From Effrenium voratum (Eukaryota; Sar; Dinophyceae; Suessiales; Symbiodiniaceae): a stretch of DNA of 64,000 bases. Both the position numbers and the translations under genes were made by a program. Numbering within the stretch: position 1 is the first letter of the stretch; each line of letters opens with the position of its first letter. The stretch is from contig CAUJNA010000186.1 of the NCBI GenBank assembly GCA_963377175.1, positions 150,001-214,000 on the forward strand, in the 5' to 3' direction. Under the pieces are notes generated by a model that had not been told where the DNA came from, ran no database searches, and saw only the letters and a program-made list of their open reading frames with translations. Shown here one piece after another: positions 1 to 10,951 of the stretch.

Positions 1-118
1 TGCACTGCAACGCCCGTGGCTTCTTCCAGAGCTGCAGCGTGCGAGTTGTAAAACATGGCTCCGTGGCCAAGATGCTTTTCTTGCAAAAAAGCTGCGTCTA
101 ATTTCCGAACAAAATTGT

Positions 119-448
119 TCAACTGCTGAGGCAAGCATCGAAGGAGTCCTTGTCAAAGAGCCGGGGCAAACATAAAGAAATGTCGAATGCGTCCACTAAC
201 ATTGCAGTGAGCAGCGCGTTCTCTGCACCAGTTGCCCCGCTGAAAAAGGATAAGAAATCCGACGCATCAGATGCCTCTGCGCTGCCATGTCGCAAGGCTT
301 GAACCTGCGGCTCTTTGTTCACGATGATGTCGAAAAGCTGCTTGAACTCAGGAGAATTCTTTCTTTGTTTGAGAAAAGCATCTGGGCCGGTGACCAGCAT
401 CGTCATCAGGGATTGTAGCCGTGGGTCTGCATCATGAACACGGACCAA
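119..448 (-). CDS. coding-like segment, unidentified
   Basis: An open frame of 109 codons on the minus strand with balanced composition and amphipathic stretches (for example FKQLFDIIVNKEPQVQAL and ENALLTAMLVDAFDISLCL). No domain was recognised. It starts at ATG but could equally be an internal exon of a split gene. The facing frames are less protein-like. It is kept only as a candidate exon or remnant. Confidence 0.25.
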   Translation of the reverse strand: MVRVHDADPRLQSLMTMLVTGPDAFLKQRKNSPEFKQLFDIIVNKEPQVQALRHGSAEASDASDFLSFFSGATGAENALLTAMLVDAFDISLCLPRLFDKDSFDACLSS

Positions 449-682
449 AGTCCTTCCCTGCTCATTTATCGAATCACTAAGTACTACTCAAAACACAGTT
501 TGCCAACATGTGACATGCGTCAAATTCAAATGTCCTTCTCGCAGCATGTGTGTTGTCCCGAATCCAAGATACAGCATTTGGAAACAGCGGGTCGGCCGTG
601 TCCGCGATGTGGTTGATGAGGTCATGCCCCACTGACAAGCGAAAGGTACAACAACGGGCTCGTCTATGGGTTCGATGCCCGT

Positions 683-1108
683 GTGGTTTCTGACGCATCG
701 GGTTCTGAGAGGGGCCACCTGGGGTCGCATCTCAGCAGTATGCAAGGCATCCAGCGAAGTGACCTGCAGTTCGCAAACAGTTTGAAGCTGCTGAGTGACG
801 CCATCAAGGAGGCCGAAGCGCATCCAAAAAGGTCGGCTACATCCATCAACGTGGATATGCCGTCAGTTTGCTACTCCGGCAAACACCAGAGTGTTGCAGT
901 CGCAACATTTTGGGAGGACGTTTTGCGTTCGATGGGTTTTGCGCGTTGCACAACCCATATCAATCAGCAGTGGTACCTGTCAAAAAGGTTCTGCGGGATC
1001 TGCGTGGAACGCGCGGCGCATCCTACCGTAGCTGCCGTGACGAGAATACAGATGCGCCGATTGTTGCAGCAAGGGCAAGAAAGGTTCACACGAATTCATG
1101 TTCGTTGA
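683..1108 (+). CDS. RapZ C-terminal-like domain fragment
   Basis: The frame reads like the C-terminal domain of the RapZ/YvcJ family, whose hallmark is a phosphate-loop-like C-x-S-G-x-H-R-S-V motif followed by a helix and a later Cys cluster. Here the motif is CYSGKHQSVAVATFW, with Gln in place of the usual Arg, followed by GFARCTTHINQQW and a C-G-I-C pair. RapZ is known in bacteria as an adaptor for RNase E; the role of eukaryotic copies is unknown to me. About 60 upstream codons (DLQFANSLKLLSDAIKEAEA) look helical. No splice boundaries were resolved, and the end of the frame loses protein character. It could be a pseudogene, since the key Arg is replaced. Confidence 0.4.
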   Translation: MVSDASGSERGHLGSHLSSMQGIQRSDLQFANSLKLLSDAIKEAEAHPKRSATSINVDMPSVCYSGKHQSVAVATFWEDVLRSMGFARCTTHINQQWYLSKRFCGICVERAAHPTVAAVTRIQMRRLLQQGQERFTRIHVR

Positions 1109-1589
1109 CAGCACGCGGACCAAAGGCTCGCACAGAACAAGCGGCTTGTGCCCTCGTCTTGCATGCAGACTCAATGCAGACTTGCATCGCGGTGTCAAAA
1201 AATCCTGTGTCGCGCTGCTCATCGTGCCACATGTCAGTGTGTCGTTCAGGGATTGGGGCGAGAGGCTTGATCTGTCATGTTTTTTTTTGCCTTGTGCGAT
1301 TGAAAGCGTGGATGATAGGTTGCAAGGTGGGTGTTGTTGTTGGTCGTGGCTTTGTGTTGCATGACTGGGTGCTTGTCAAGCCAAGCCGGCGCGCCTTGTC
1401 CATTGAGGCATGGACTGTTGCCAGCGACCTCTTGGCTCGAAGCAGTGCATCACTAGTACATGGCAACGGCTGTTCTCTTTCCGTTGTTGGCGCAAGGCCT
1501 GCAAAGCTGCAGGTGTTTCATCGGCCTATGGCCGGGTCGAGTTGTCAAAAGGCCAGAGAGGTTCCGAACTCACGAACAAAGCGAAGTTC

Positions 1590-2130
1590 ATCGGGAGGCT
1601 GCGCTGACTTTGACAAATTGCAAGCAATGCCATGCTGAGTTACATCAATTGCTGGACACTAGGGGAGCGCCCAGCGCATCCGAATTCCAGGCAGCTTTGA
1701 CTCACAGGCGACAAGGCAGCAGCATTCGGCAAGCTGAACGTCGCAAGCAGCTTTCCTGTATGCAATTTTGCCTTGGGGAGGCCATTCGAGAACAGCTTCG
1801 ATGTTTTTTTGCGCCAAGCGGAAGTCATTGTGACTCACGCTGATAGCAAAGGTAAACGGTTCACTATGCGTTTTACAGCTGTGGGCAAGGATTTGCAGCT
1901 CCGCAAGGCATTTGTGGAAACCGCCCGGCGAACTGAACCCAGTGAACGGATACGCCAAGCTGACCGAAGACATTTTGCGGAAGTTTAGTTCCCCTTTGAC
2001 GGATGCACCTTTCGTGACGGACGAAAGCCAAAAGCAGCTGTTTGACAAGGAATTGCTCAAACTTCTTCAGCAAAAACCACCGCCTTCAACACAAACAGCG
2101 CTGCTTCTGTTGATGAATTCCATGTTGGCC
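1590..2130 (+). pseudogene. coding-like stretch broken across three frames, unidentified
   Basis: Three successive plus-strand frames look protein-like and appear to continue one another: first TNCKQCHAELHQLL to about 1775, then SFDVFLRQAEVIVTHADSKG to about 1920, then NGYAKLTEDILRKFSS to about 2095. Each change is a +1 step without an obvious intron, so this is best read as a decayed coding sequence. Short unseen introns remain possible. No family was recognised. The minus strand is also open for part of the stretch but has poorer composition. Confidence 0.3.
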
Positions 2131-2621
2131 GCCCCAAAACTCTTCATGCCAAAGCGCAGCCCGAATGTGAAAACTCGACATGTGACACGGGGCACAGCCT
2201 CCGGTGTTGGAATCTGGCTGACAGTGTTCACACTGGTCTTGGCACGTTTGCTGGCTGTACCATCTCCCCTGACGACTGCACAATCTGAGAAGGCAGATCC
2301 TAATTGGCGCTGGAATTGGCGACAAGGCTTCGGCGGAAATGGCCTTGTTAGCACTGTCAGCCTGGCCCCATGACTTGAGCCTATTCTTGAGCCCCGGCGG
2401 GCAGTTCTCAATTTTGGCAAGACAGTGTGTCGTGAACATTCTGGCTGTCCACTGAGTTGGGCAAAGACCATGACCTGTCTTTCAATGCCTTGGAAACGCG
2501 ACATAACGCAGGCGTGCTGCAGGGCCATTGCCACCAGCCGTGCCATCACATCAATGTCTTGATGGCCAGCCCCCCAAAGCTGCTCGTTGTGCCTCCAATT
2601 GTACAACCACGTGCCGCCCAG

Positions 2622-2990
2622 TCACCCCAGCGTCTCCGCCCTTGATGCGAACAAGCGCGTGTGGCCGGACACGCTCTTGAACGGAGGCCAGGTGCCCAGA
2701 ATGTCTCGGCTGCTGTCCACGTCCAAAATGTTGTCCACGGCAAGGTTGACCGCAAATGCCAATCTAGGCCCGCCGTAATTCGCAAGCCTTGAGGGCCAGT
2801 ACTTGAGCGGCGTGGTCATCACGAACACGCTCAGGTTCTTCGTCTCCACATGGGCTGCAATGCTTTGCCAGTTGCCCTGCAGGGCACAACCACCGGCAAC
2901 GTTTTGCAAAAAAGTGATGACGAAGTTCACCGGAAGCCGGCGCTGCCAGCACGCAAATTGTACAAACATGCTTCTTTTTGGAAAGATCTT
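2622..2990 (-). CDS. candidate exon of minus-strand gene, unidentified
   Basis: The minus frame encodes a convincing globular-looking stretch (NFVITFLQNVAGGC, LSVFVMTTPLKYWPSRLANY, FAVNLAVDNILDVDSS), ending at a stop near 2622. It lies downstream of two other minus-strand candidate exons (3136-3578 and 3640-4059), so it may be the 3' end of the same gene. The plus strand between 2930 and 3230 is also coding-like (KHVVAYVMQTPGS, LYVELVDEAIDMFNGK), so strand assignment for the upper part is uncertain. Confidence 0.35.
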   Translation of the reverse strand, partial: KIFPKRSMFVQFACWQRRLPVNFVITFLQNVAGGCALQGNWQSIAAHVETKNLSVFVMTTPLKYWPSRLANYGGPRLAFAVNLAVDNILDVDSSRDILGTWPPFKSVSGHTRLFASRAETLG

Positions 2991-3135
2991 TTGAAGCACG
3001 TCGTTGCATACGTGATGCAAACTCCCGGCAGCATGCTCTCTTGCCCTCAACGGCTTGTTTTGCTGTATGTTGAGCTGGTTGATGAGGCCATCGACATGTT
3101 CAACGGCAAAGCGCAGCCGATGCTCCAAAAACAAA

Positions 3136-3578
3136 TCAACACACCCTTGAAGCTTGGCGGAATGAGCCTTCAGCTGCCTCACTCCCTGGTGATTGACCCG
3201 ATTCCCACTCTGCTGCTGCCCGTTCTTGCTTTGCAGGTGGCGGAGGTGGTGATGATGAGCCATTGTCATCGCCTCCCCAGTCCAGTTCCTCCTCCTGCTT
3301 CACTTGAGTGGGTGTCAAAGTCAGTGGAGGTGTCTTCGGCAGAGGTATTGGCGGCGGCCTGTTGTCCTGCTCAGACTGCCGGGGGCTGCCGGCCGTGGAC
3401 GGAGGCTCAGGCTCCTCCGCTTTTGCAACTGGTTCCACCAAGCCGTGCGGAGCCTTGCCTTGCCCCTTGAGTGTTCTCAGCCACTCAAACTCCTCTTCTA
3501 TCAAGGCTTTCTGGCTGTTCTCAATCTCCGCTTTCAATGCGTCCGTGGCCGCCAACTTTGCCTGGCAGGGCGGCAGGT
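3136..3578 (-). CDS. candidate exon: coiled N-part and Pro/acidic linker
   Basis: On the minus strand an exon appears to begin just after a pyrimidine-rich tract ending in AG (about 3579). It encodes KLAATDALKAEIENSQKAL, then a helical EEEFEWLRTLKGQ segment, then a Pro/Ser/acid-rich linker with VKQEEELDWGGDD. That composition is typical of a disordered region between domains. The preceding exon would be 3640-4059, with an intron of about 60-80 nt. The terminal part to 3136 is weaker and may be intronic. Confidence 0.4.
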
Positions 3579-3639
3579 TGCAAAATCACGCAAAACAAAT
3601 TCATGTTTGGCGAACGTGAACAAGTAGAACACACTGACA

Positions 3640-4059
3640 ACATAGCGTGGCTGAGAATAAGAAGACCATGTCCTCCAGGAAGCTTCTCGACGGGTCGGGC
3701 TTGTCGTCGTGTTGTTTGCCACGAACATTCGGATCTGCAGGCAACTGGTGCATAACATGCCGGTAGTTAAACATCGTGTGCAGTCGGAACTGATCGTAGC
3801 AAGCTTTGCAGTTCCGGCCAGTGATTGTAGGGGATGACACATTGTTTTTCCCCGTGCGAGCGCAAGCCATGAAGTACAGGGTCGGCTTGCTGGCTTGCGT
3901 CGATTCATCAAACTGCGCAATGAAGTCCGGGTTGGGCTTCGCATCCTCGGGCAAGCCGGCATCCTCCTGGTAGTCCCTTGTAAACAAAGGCCAAGTGACT
4001 TCGAGACACCAATCCAGCCCAAAATCGTCATGTTGCCTCTGCGTAATCAGACTCAGCAA
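3640..4059 (-). CDS. candidate exon of minus-strand gene, unidentified
   Basis: This is one of the better protein-like segments of the left end. It contains DFGLDWCLEVTWPLFTRDY, PDFIAQFDESTQASKPTLYF, GRNCKACYDQFRLHTMFNY and SFLEDMVFLFSATLC. The frame loses protein character after FSATLC, where a GT donor is available. The next exon-like block begins after a good acceptor at about 3579. A possible Cys pair (C-K-A-C) is visible, but no family was recognised. Confidence 0.42.
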
Positions 4060-4997
4060 CCGATCATTTTTTGGAATGATCGCCAGCGATTTATGGACGA
4101 AGAGACTGCAAGGTTGTTACTGACTGGCTAGTTTTGGTTTGTTGGGTTAATGGATTGAACCATTGCATCGTAACTTGCATGTTGCCTCGCACCATGATTG
4201 GCATGCATTATCAAATGGCTATGGACCTTGAGCTGCAAAAATTGCAAGCTGGCAGGTTTCATGACATGCTGTCACTTGGTCTCTGTAAGATGTTTATAAC
4301 ATGGCCACGCGCAGTCGGGGCCAGTGAGCAAAGTGACCGCTAAGCAGTGTTGCTCAAATCATGACTGATCAACAAAGCGCTCAATGGTAGCTGCAAGTCT
4401 GAAGAGGTGGGTGAAACTGAGGCTTACTATGAGGAACTGTTTTCTAGCAATGGCGTGTTTGGAAATTTTTATGCGGATCCGCGCTCTTTTTTTCTGGCTT
4501 TGCGGGTTGGTCGGAGGCTGTGCCCCGATTTCTATGTTACTCTGTGCAAGAAACCCAGCAGTGCCTCAGAGTCTTATTGTTGAAATTCGGCTCGACGATG
4601 GTCTGGTCATTGGTCGTCATTGCCCCACTGCCAGTGACGGCGTCATCAGAGATCACCAGTCGCTGACACCGTACCAGTCCCAGCCGCTTTCGGACCAGCT
4701 TGACCACAAGACGACATGTCCTTGTTCTGGCACTGCCTTGCTCTTGCCCTTGAGCTTGCCCTTTCCCTTGTCGTTGTCACGCCCGCTCCAGTCCTGTGAT
4801 GAATTTGGGCAATAAAATCTGCAAGAAAGTCAGAAATTGTGTCAGTTGCCAACATGTTTGCAAACATGTTTGCCACAGAGTGGAAAGCTTGCCAAGTTTA
4901 CTAGGTTGACAGCTAAACACACATGCAAGCTGCAAGTGAAGCTCCTCAATGCCGTTGTGAGCCAACCAGGAGTTTGACCACTTGTGCCAGCAGAACC
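4060..4997. other. no supported gene
   Basis: No convincing coding frame or repeat was seen. Open frames here are short, and the longest plus-strand one (4384-4815) is a hydrophobic start followed by low-complexity Leu/Pro codons. The stretch may be intronic to the minus-strand candidate gene. Confidence 0.4.
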
Positions 4998-5432
4998 TTA
5001 GTTACGTGGCGCCATGACTTGCAAACCAAGTTTAACACAATGGCAAACATCAACAATTCTGCAGCTTAGACACTTGAAGTCCTCATCTGGCTTGCAACAC
5101 ACCAAGGGCGTAATTCGGCGTGGCCCTCTTCTCGGTGTGGTTGGCGAAATCCTTGCAGCGAATGTTGATCTCAATTGCAAGGCCCTTTTTGCGTCATCCA
5201 TGTATTTGCCCATGACGGTTACTTCACCGATCATGGGCACGTCCCTGACGGTGATTTCGATCTCCGGGTGCTGCTTGGGTGGAATTGCGGAATCGGATGG
5301 ATGGGCCGTCACACTCGGGGCACAACCGCCGGCAAACAAAGAACTACTGAGTGGCATAGCCTGAGCCTGCGGCGATTGCAAATCACAATGCTGCAGCAAC
5401 CGCATGGTCTGAGCAGGTTCTATGTTCAGCAA
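4998..5432 (-). CDS. candidate exon of minus-strand gene, unidentified
   Basis: The minus frame contains HPEIEITVRDVPMIGEVTVM, GKYMDDAKRALQLRSTFAAR and a Cys-rich end (CCKPDEDFKCLSC), which read as genuine coding sequence. The N-terminal third is less convincing. It is in the same orientation as the neighbouring candidates at 3640 and 5504. No domain was identified. Confidence 0.33.
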   Translation of the reverse strand: MLNIEPAQTMRLLQHCDLQSPQAQAMPLSSSLFAGGCAPSVTAHPSDSAIPPKQHPEIEITVRDVPMIGEVTVMGKYMDDAKRALQLRSTFAARISPTTPRRGPRRITPLVCCKPDEDFKCLSCRIVDVCHCVKLGLQVMAPRN

Positions 5433-5503
5433 AATGGCCTGTCCCGCCGATTATGGTTCCCTCACAACACACAATCCTTGAGAATTAGAACTTCCCCGTG
5501 AGT

Positions 5504-5700
5504 TTAAACATAAATCCTCAGTTTGCCAAAGGGACCAGAGTTCAGGCTCTTTCCGGCAGTGGTTTCCCCTTTTGCAAAACACACCAGGTTCACACCACCT
5601 TTAAGGTCCAAGGCATCGCACCATGTCCCTGACATGTCTTGCGAGTCGCACGAGATGGAATGCAAGATGCGCAACAAACTGTTGTTTGCATGATTGACGT
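5504..5700 (-). CDS. candidate exon of minus-strand gene, unidentified
   Basis: The lower part of a minus-strand frame reads NSLLRILHSISCDSQDMSG followed by LDLKGGVNLVCFAKGETTAG, which looks coding. Upstream of about 5700 the frame decays. No domain was recognised. Confidence 0.27.
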
Positions 5701-6454
5701 TAGCAAAGCTAAGAAAGACATGACTTGCGCCTGCGTTGGGTTTCACGCTTGTTGCGGAGAGCAGACATGCATTCATAGCCATGCGCACCCTCACTGGCCC
5801 CACACTCTCCACCAGCTGTTCTATTTTGCAAGCGCCAGGCCGCTCATGCAAAGCGATACCGGGGCACAACCAGCCGGTCAATCAGCCGGGCCAAGGTCAC
5901 GCGCCAGGCCCAACTCCAAATTGATTTTAATGAGCAAATAATTACAACGAGTGCTGAATGCATCAAACACTTGTTTTGCCACGTGACATAGGATGCTTGA
6001 GAGTTGCAGCTGCTACAGGCACCCTGTCAAACACACAAATGTAGAAAAATATTAATTTGGACGGGCTTTCAGATTTCAAGACTAAACTCACCGCCAGCCC
6101 AGATCAGATATCTGAGTCAGAGCCACCGTCATCGCTTGACACATCTTCTTGGCAGTGTAGTTGTCGTCGTTGGTGAAAAATGATCCAGGACCCCTCGCTC
6201 TCCACAATCTCTGTCATGGAACTGTCTTCGTCGTCGTTGCTGCTATTGTTGGTGAGCATATGTCTCCGGGGTCGATCGTGCTGACAGTCATAACTTCGCT
6301 GTCCCCGTCTGTGTCGTTGGCCATTATGTCAGAGTCATTGTCATTGTCCAAAATTATGTCAAGGTCGCTGTGACGGGACTGGCGGGGTTAGCGCAACAAA
6401 CCCGCTCTGCCAACCTGAGCATGGCACTGGTGTGTATTCAGTCAACCGGGCAAG
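5701..6454. other. no supported gene
   Basis: Short open frames only. A stretch around 6110-6370 is rich in GTCGTCG/GTCATTG trinucleotide-like runs and encodes Ser/Val-rich nonsense. No repeat unit or RNA gene was recognised. Confidence 0.35.
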
Positions 6455-6720
6455 TCAAAAAACAGAACGGAGAAATTGCACAAATCCTAATCTGCGCCAA
6501 GGGGGCTTCTTCAGATCTTTGAGGCTCTTCCAAAGCTTGTTCTTCCCGAACATTTCCACGAGGATCGGGTAGAGCTTTGTACAGAACATCCCCATGATGT
6601 GGGTCTCCTTCCAGTGGAGCGTGATGTCGACGGGCCGCAATTGCTCCTTAACAGGCAGGCATTTCGGGAACATGGTTGCAGAACGCACTGCGCTTCCCTT
6701 CGGGCCAATCTTCCTTCCAC
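6455..6720 (-). CDS. candidate exon of minus-strand gene, unidentified
   Basis: The minus frame contains PVDITLHWKETHIMGMFCTK and LYPILVEMFGKNKLWKSL, a well-balanced globular-looking stretch, preceded by PKGSAVRSATMFPKCL. It would be the most 5' of the minus-strand candidates at the left end of the window. The product is unknown. A short GT microsatellite lies upstream at 7163-7178. Confidence 0.35.
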
Positions 6721-7446
6721 TGCTCGGTAACGCGCGCAATTACTTTGCATATCCTATTCCTTGTTTACATATATTTCAATTTGAAAGCAGATATTCGGAA
6801 TGGACATTTTCGAGCAGATGCTCTCTTTAGACCAAGCATGGGGACCCTTGACATGCTCAACTTTCATATAGGGCACGCTGTGGGGAGTTGTTCTCCTTCA
6901 AAAGCCAAGGTTAAGGTGTGGACCGGCCGGGTCCTTCGGGGCTGAGTGGGCGAAGAGCTGATGCGCCACTCTTCCACACTGACAACCGGGTTAGGCAGTT
7001 GATTGCATGGTTACGCCCAGTCATCATCCGGGCATTCCTATTGTCAAAACCCTTGCAGAGTTTTGGGCGCATTTGCGGGTGTTCCAAATATCCTTAGAAA
7101 CGCAAGCCTCCTGAGCTCGGCCTCACAATAACGAGTGTGAGACGGGTCTTGAGCTAAAAGCAATGTGTGTGTGTGTGTTAACGCTGTATGCTCAGCGCAG
7201 AAGCATTGAACTTGTGGCAGGAGCCGTGTTTCATCCCCAATCCTCTATAGTGCAAACACACAGCGTGCCGGCTCATCCATATTTAATATTGAAAATGTTT
7301 TCTGGCTTGCAATTCTCGAGCCGTGAGACGCTCAAAGACTGCAAATACATCGGTGCACGAACGCTTTCCAGTTTCCTGGAGAACAAAACCACTGTTGTTG
7401 GATACCAGAGAAACCTCTCGGTTTCTCACCTACCTTCCTCTTCTCT

Positions 7447-7865
7447 CCGACCCTAAACCAAACCCACAACCACCCTGACCGACCCAAAGCCAACGTACAA
7501 ACCAAGCTTGGCGCCCGCCCTGCGCAACTTTTTAAGCCAACCCGAAGCCAGCCCAAAGCCCGCCCTACGAACCAATTTAGAAATCCACCCTAAACCAACC
7601 CTAAACCTACCGTAAAGCAACCTAAAACCAAACCCTGAGCAAAAAGCAGCCCTACGCCTAAGCCACCCTAAGCCTACCCTAAACCTAACCCTTAACCAAC
7701 CCCAAACCCACCTTAAACCTGCCAAAAAACCATTATCAACCTTAAACAACACATTAAGCCGGCCCTAACCTACCCTAAACCAATGCCTAAGCCCACCCTA
7801 AACAGACCCTAAACCAAACCTACACCCACTAAAACCAGTCCTGGGCCAACCCCAAACCTACCCCA
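7447..7865. repeat. degenerate telomere-like CCCTAAAC repeats
   Basis: The stretch is built from imperfect CCCTAAAC, CCCAAACC, CCTAAACC and AACCAACC units repeated for about 400 bp. This resembles the C-rich strand of plant/algal-type TTTAGGG telomeric repeats, but with many substitutions and no clean array. Reading frames here are artefacts of the repeat. It looks like an old interstitial telomere-like block. Confidence 0.6.
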
Positions 7866-8590
7866 AGCCCTCAACCAACACTTTTTGTTGCTGTAAGTAT
7901 TTTTCTGTTGATCCGGGTGTCGATAATTTCTTTTTGATCCCGTGCATACTTTTTTTTTGATCCGGCACCTTCGCAACAGTGGCCAACAAAAACGGCAACA
8001 TCGCAACACAAACAGGAGCGCGCAGCGAGCGCACAGAAATCTGTTTGGACACATCAGAACACAGAAGGGAAACCAGACAAAACTATGGCAAATCCAATCA
8101 CTCCATGTTGTTCGACGCAGCGTGCGCGTCATGAACAGATATGCAACCCACAGCAATGGATCAACAGTCTACTTCCTCGAGCCTGCTTCACAAACACAAC
8201 CAGCAGCTTTTGGACTGTGTGCGCAAAGGCCGAAGACGCCAGCATCAGCGCTGCCTACACCAACCCTCACAACACCAGTCGCGATACCACGACTGAGCAA
8301 GGCATCGTACCGCAGAAGGATGCAACAGCGGAGGGCAAGAGAAAGCGCAGCGAAACAGAGCGAGCAGTAATTGGCTACATCGCCAACACATCAGAAGAGA
8401 CAAGCGTTGCCAGCGCCGACGGCTGCATCATTGATAAGAGGAAGCGACGACATCCCAAGGCGGCGCGTGGCCACATCATTCTTGCCACATTCCGAGACCT
8501 TAGGATGACTGGTGGTGCAGCATGAGTGCCCAAATGGGTTACATCTTGTACACAAGGCTACAGCAAGCTGTTTTTTGTTTTGAAAGGCAT
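7866..8590 (+). other. overlapping open frames without recognisable product
   Basis: Two plus-strand frames overlap (7942-8370 and 8085-8525). Neither shows a domain, and both are rich in Ala/Thr/Arg/Ser. The second has a basic end (GKRKRSE, KRKRRHPKA). I see no decisive coding signal and do not assign a gene. Confidence 0.25.
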
Positions 8591-8867
8591 GTGCAATGCA
8601 CGCATATGAATCTACACACATGTGCGCCACAGGGCTTCGCCGCAGCTTGCTAAGGACCAGATGTCCCACATGGCGCTTCACTTGTAGTGTTTGGAGCGCC
8701 TTGCCACGCAGCTCTACAGAACTTGCATGGCCCCACAAAACCCAGCCTCCGTTTCACAGCCGTCCGGGCTCTGATAGCGCATTGAGCGCGGGAACAAGAT
8801 GCCCGGGCTGGATGGGAAGGGAGCGGCTGGCGGCAGGCAGCAGGAGGCACGCGGCAGGCGGCAGTTT

Positions 8868-9082
8868 CATGTTGTTTTTGTTTGTTTTTCTTGTTCTGTC
8901 TTTCCAAGTCTTGCATTTTTTCGTTTTCTGTCCTTTTTTGTTGGCTTCTCTTCTCATTCTCTCTCGCTTTCTTTTTCTTCTTTTTCTTGCTCCTTCTTCC
9001 TTTCCTTCTCCTTCTCCTTCTCTTTCTCTTAATCTTGTTCTTTCTCTTTTCTTTCGCTTTCTGGTTTGCCTTTCTCTTTTGC
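8868..9082. repeat. polypyrimidine tract (T/C, TTCTCC-type)
   Basis: About 215 bp of almost pure pyrimidine on the plus strand, with TTTTTCTT, CTTCTTCC and TTCTCC motifs. It opens false frames on both strands (Phe/Ser/Leu-rich on +, Lys/Arg-rich on -). Confidence 0.75.
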
Positions 9083-9089
9083 CTGCGTC

Positions 9090-9485
9090 TGTCACGAATC
9101 CTGCCGCTGCGAACGCGCTGCGTCTGCCACGAAATCTGCACCTGACCGTTCAAAAGTTCTGCGTCTGTCACACATCCTGCGCCTGCCGCTGCTAAAGAGC
9201 TGCGTTTGCCACGACATTTGCGCCTGACCGTGCCACAAAATCTGCGCCTGGGCGTGTGAATGTTTTGTGTCACGCAACTGGTGCTGACGCTGAGATAGTG
9301 TTGTGTCTGGCATGAATCTGTGCTTGACGGTGCGGGTGACACTGCGCGTGACACTGGCGTGTCTGTACCTGCACTCTGTGCCTGCGCCTACAAAACTGAA
9401 GCGCCTGCCGTGAAATCAACACCTCGCGCTGCCAAAGTGCCGCGCCTGTTGCTAAAAGAGCGCTAAACCCAAGAAAGCGCCGCGA
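9090..9485. repeat. degenerate ~50-bp tandem repeat (GCCTGCCACGAAATCTG type)
   Basis: Repeated variants of a unit containing CTGCGTCTGCCACGAAATC, TGCGCCTGACCGT and GCGAAAG-like parts occur at roughly 45-55 bp intervals. The same family recurs at 13535-13800, and both copies are followed by a CCCGCGCCC-type GC-rich segment. Confidence 0.6.
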
Positions 9486-9984
9486 CACACCGTCTGCGCC
9501 TCAGTTTGCCTGCTGAGCGTCACATCAAAGTGATGTCGCGAAAAGCGTGCGTGTCCGTGCCAACGAGCCCGCGCCCGTTCCACGACCGCTTCAAGGGCTG
9601 TTAGCCAGCCGGGGAAGGTTTCACTCCGTCCACTTTCAAGTTGGCAGTGATTGTGATGTGTTGCTCTCTGGGACTACTGTCTTTTTAGATCTTCTGGCCC
9701 CATTTCGCATAGAGCCCTGTGATTATGAGCGCGTGTATATGGTCTAAATACAGCCTTCGAAGCCACTGCCAATTGATAATCGCATGTTTTGATCAAGTTG
9801 TCTGTCTTGAGTTCTGCGGGCTGACGTGCAATGCAGACATGGGCCGGCCCGCAGTTAGTCCTTGCGCCAAGCGTGAGCAATGGCCGTGGCTTCGCCTTTG
9901 ACTCTGGCCTCCCGCGAGCCGTTGCCTAAAGCGCCATGGCCTCGGCAGATTTCTGCTTGGGAAGTCCTTCCTCGTGGCTCTGCA

Positions 9985-10200
9985 TGTTGTGCATTGTGCA
10001 TGCGAACCATTGTGCATTCTGCAGGTTTCGCACACGACATTTTGCGCACTGCACATGGTGCGCAGGGCTTTTCGCACTATGTTCAAGGCGCGCGCGTGTG
10101 CGCATGTGCAGTTGTGCCCGTTGTGCGCGTTGCGCGCGGTTTGTGCGTTGCACACGTGCTGCGCATCTTGTGTAGAAGATGCAGATGCATGAGGCCGCAT
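9985..10200. repeat. TGTGCA/GCGCGT-rich low-complexity region
   Basis: Alternating purine-pyrimidine sequence dominated by TTGTGC, GCGCA and CGCGTGTG motifs. It keeps several frames open on both strands with His/Cys/Ala-rich nonsense. Z-DNA-prone composition; no gene is supported. Confidence 0.5.
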
Positions 10201-10951
10201 GAAGGCGTCTGACCGAGCATGGATGTTCGTCCTACAAAGAAACATCAAACCCAACGAGCCAGCAAGCAAGCGATCAAGCGAGCGAGCGAGCAAGCAAGCA
10301 ACCAGCCAGACCCTAACCAACCCTTACCCAAGCCACCGCAATACGCTCCCAGCATCCCAAGCCAAGCCGAACATGCACGCTGAGATGGCGGACGTTGCGC
10401 GCAGGCTGCTTGCTGATCTGCTCGCCGCTTGGCACCTTGAGCCTTGCAGCGTTGCGCGCGGCTAAGTGGTTAGGGCTGGCGAGCGCCCAGGTGTGGGAGC
10501 AGCGCCGCAGTGCGAGCCGGCTAGGAAAGGCCGCTGTAATTGAAATCTTTTACGGTGGGCTCCGGGCCGAAAAGATTGCAAAGTCGTCGCCGGAAGCGGC
10601 GGCGTGTGCTACAAAATGTGGGCAGTGCTTTATGATCAAAATGAGCCGGCGCATTGTGTCGTCGAAGGTGGACAGCCAAGCTAAAAAATGTGTCGACGGT
10701 TGCGCGGGTCATGTTATATATGGTCCTCTTGGCGCTTATTCTCGCGTGGTGATGTTGATGTTTTCTTGTGGGGCCGCTGCAAAGGAGCGCTGGTTTAGCA
10801 TGGGAGCGCTTCAGAAGCAATTGAAAAGGAAGCTGGAAAGATAGTGTGAGCTTTTTTTGACAACAGCCGGTTTCGGGTTTCGGGTTGCTTCCGCAGGCCG
10901 AAAAGTTTCTTTTGATGGTGTTTTAGTAAGGGTAGACCTTGCCAATAACAA

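Noticed and set aside
7942..8525. Overlapping plus-strand frames as a gene
   Set aside because: Two frames overlap with similar weak composition and no motif; neither could be preferred.
8650..9354. Minus-strand open frame of 234 codons rich in Lys/Arg
   Set aside because: It crosses the polypyrimidine tract and the ~50-bp repeat; the composition is produced by the repeat.
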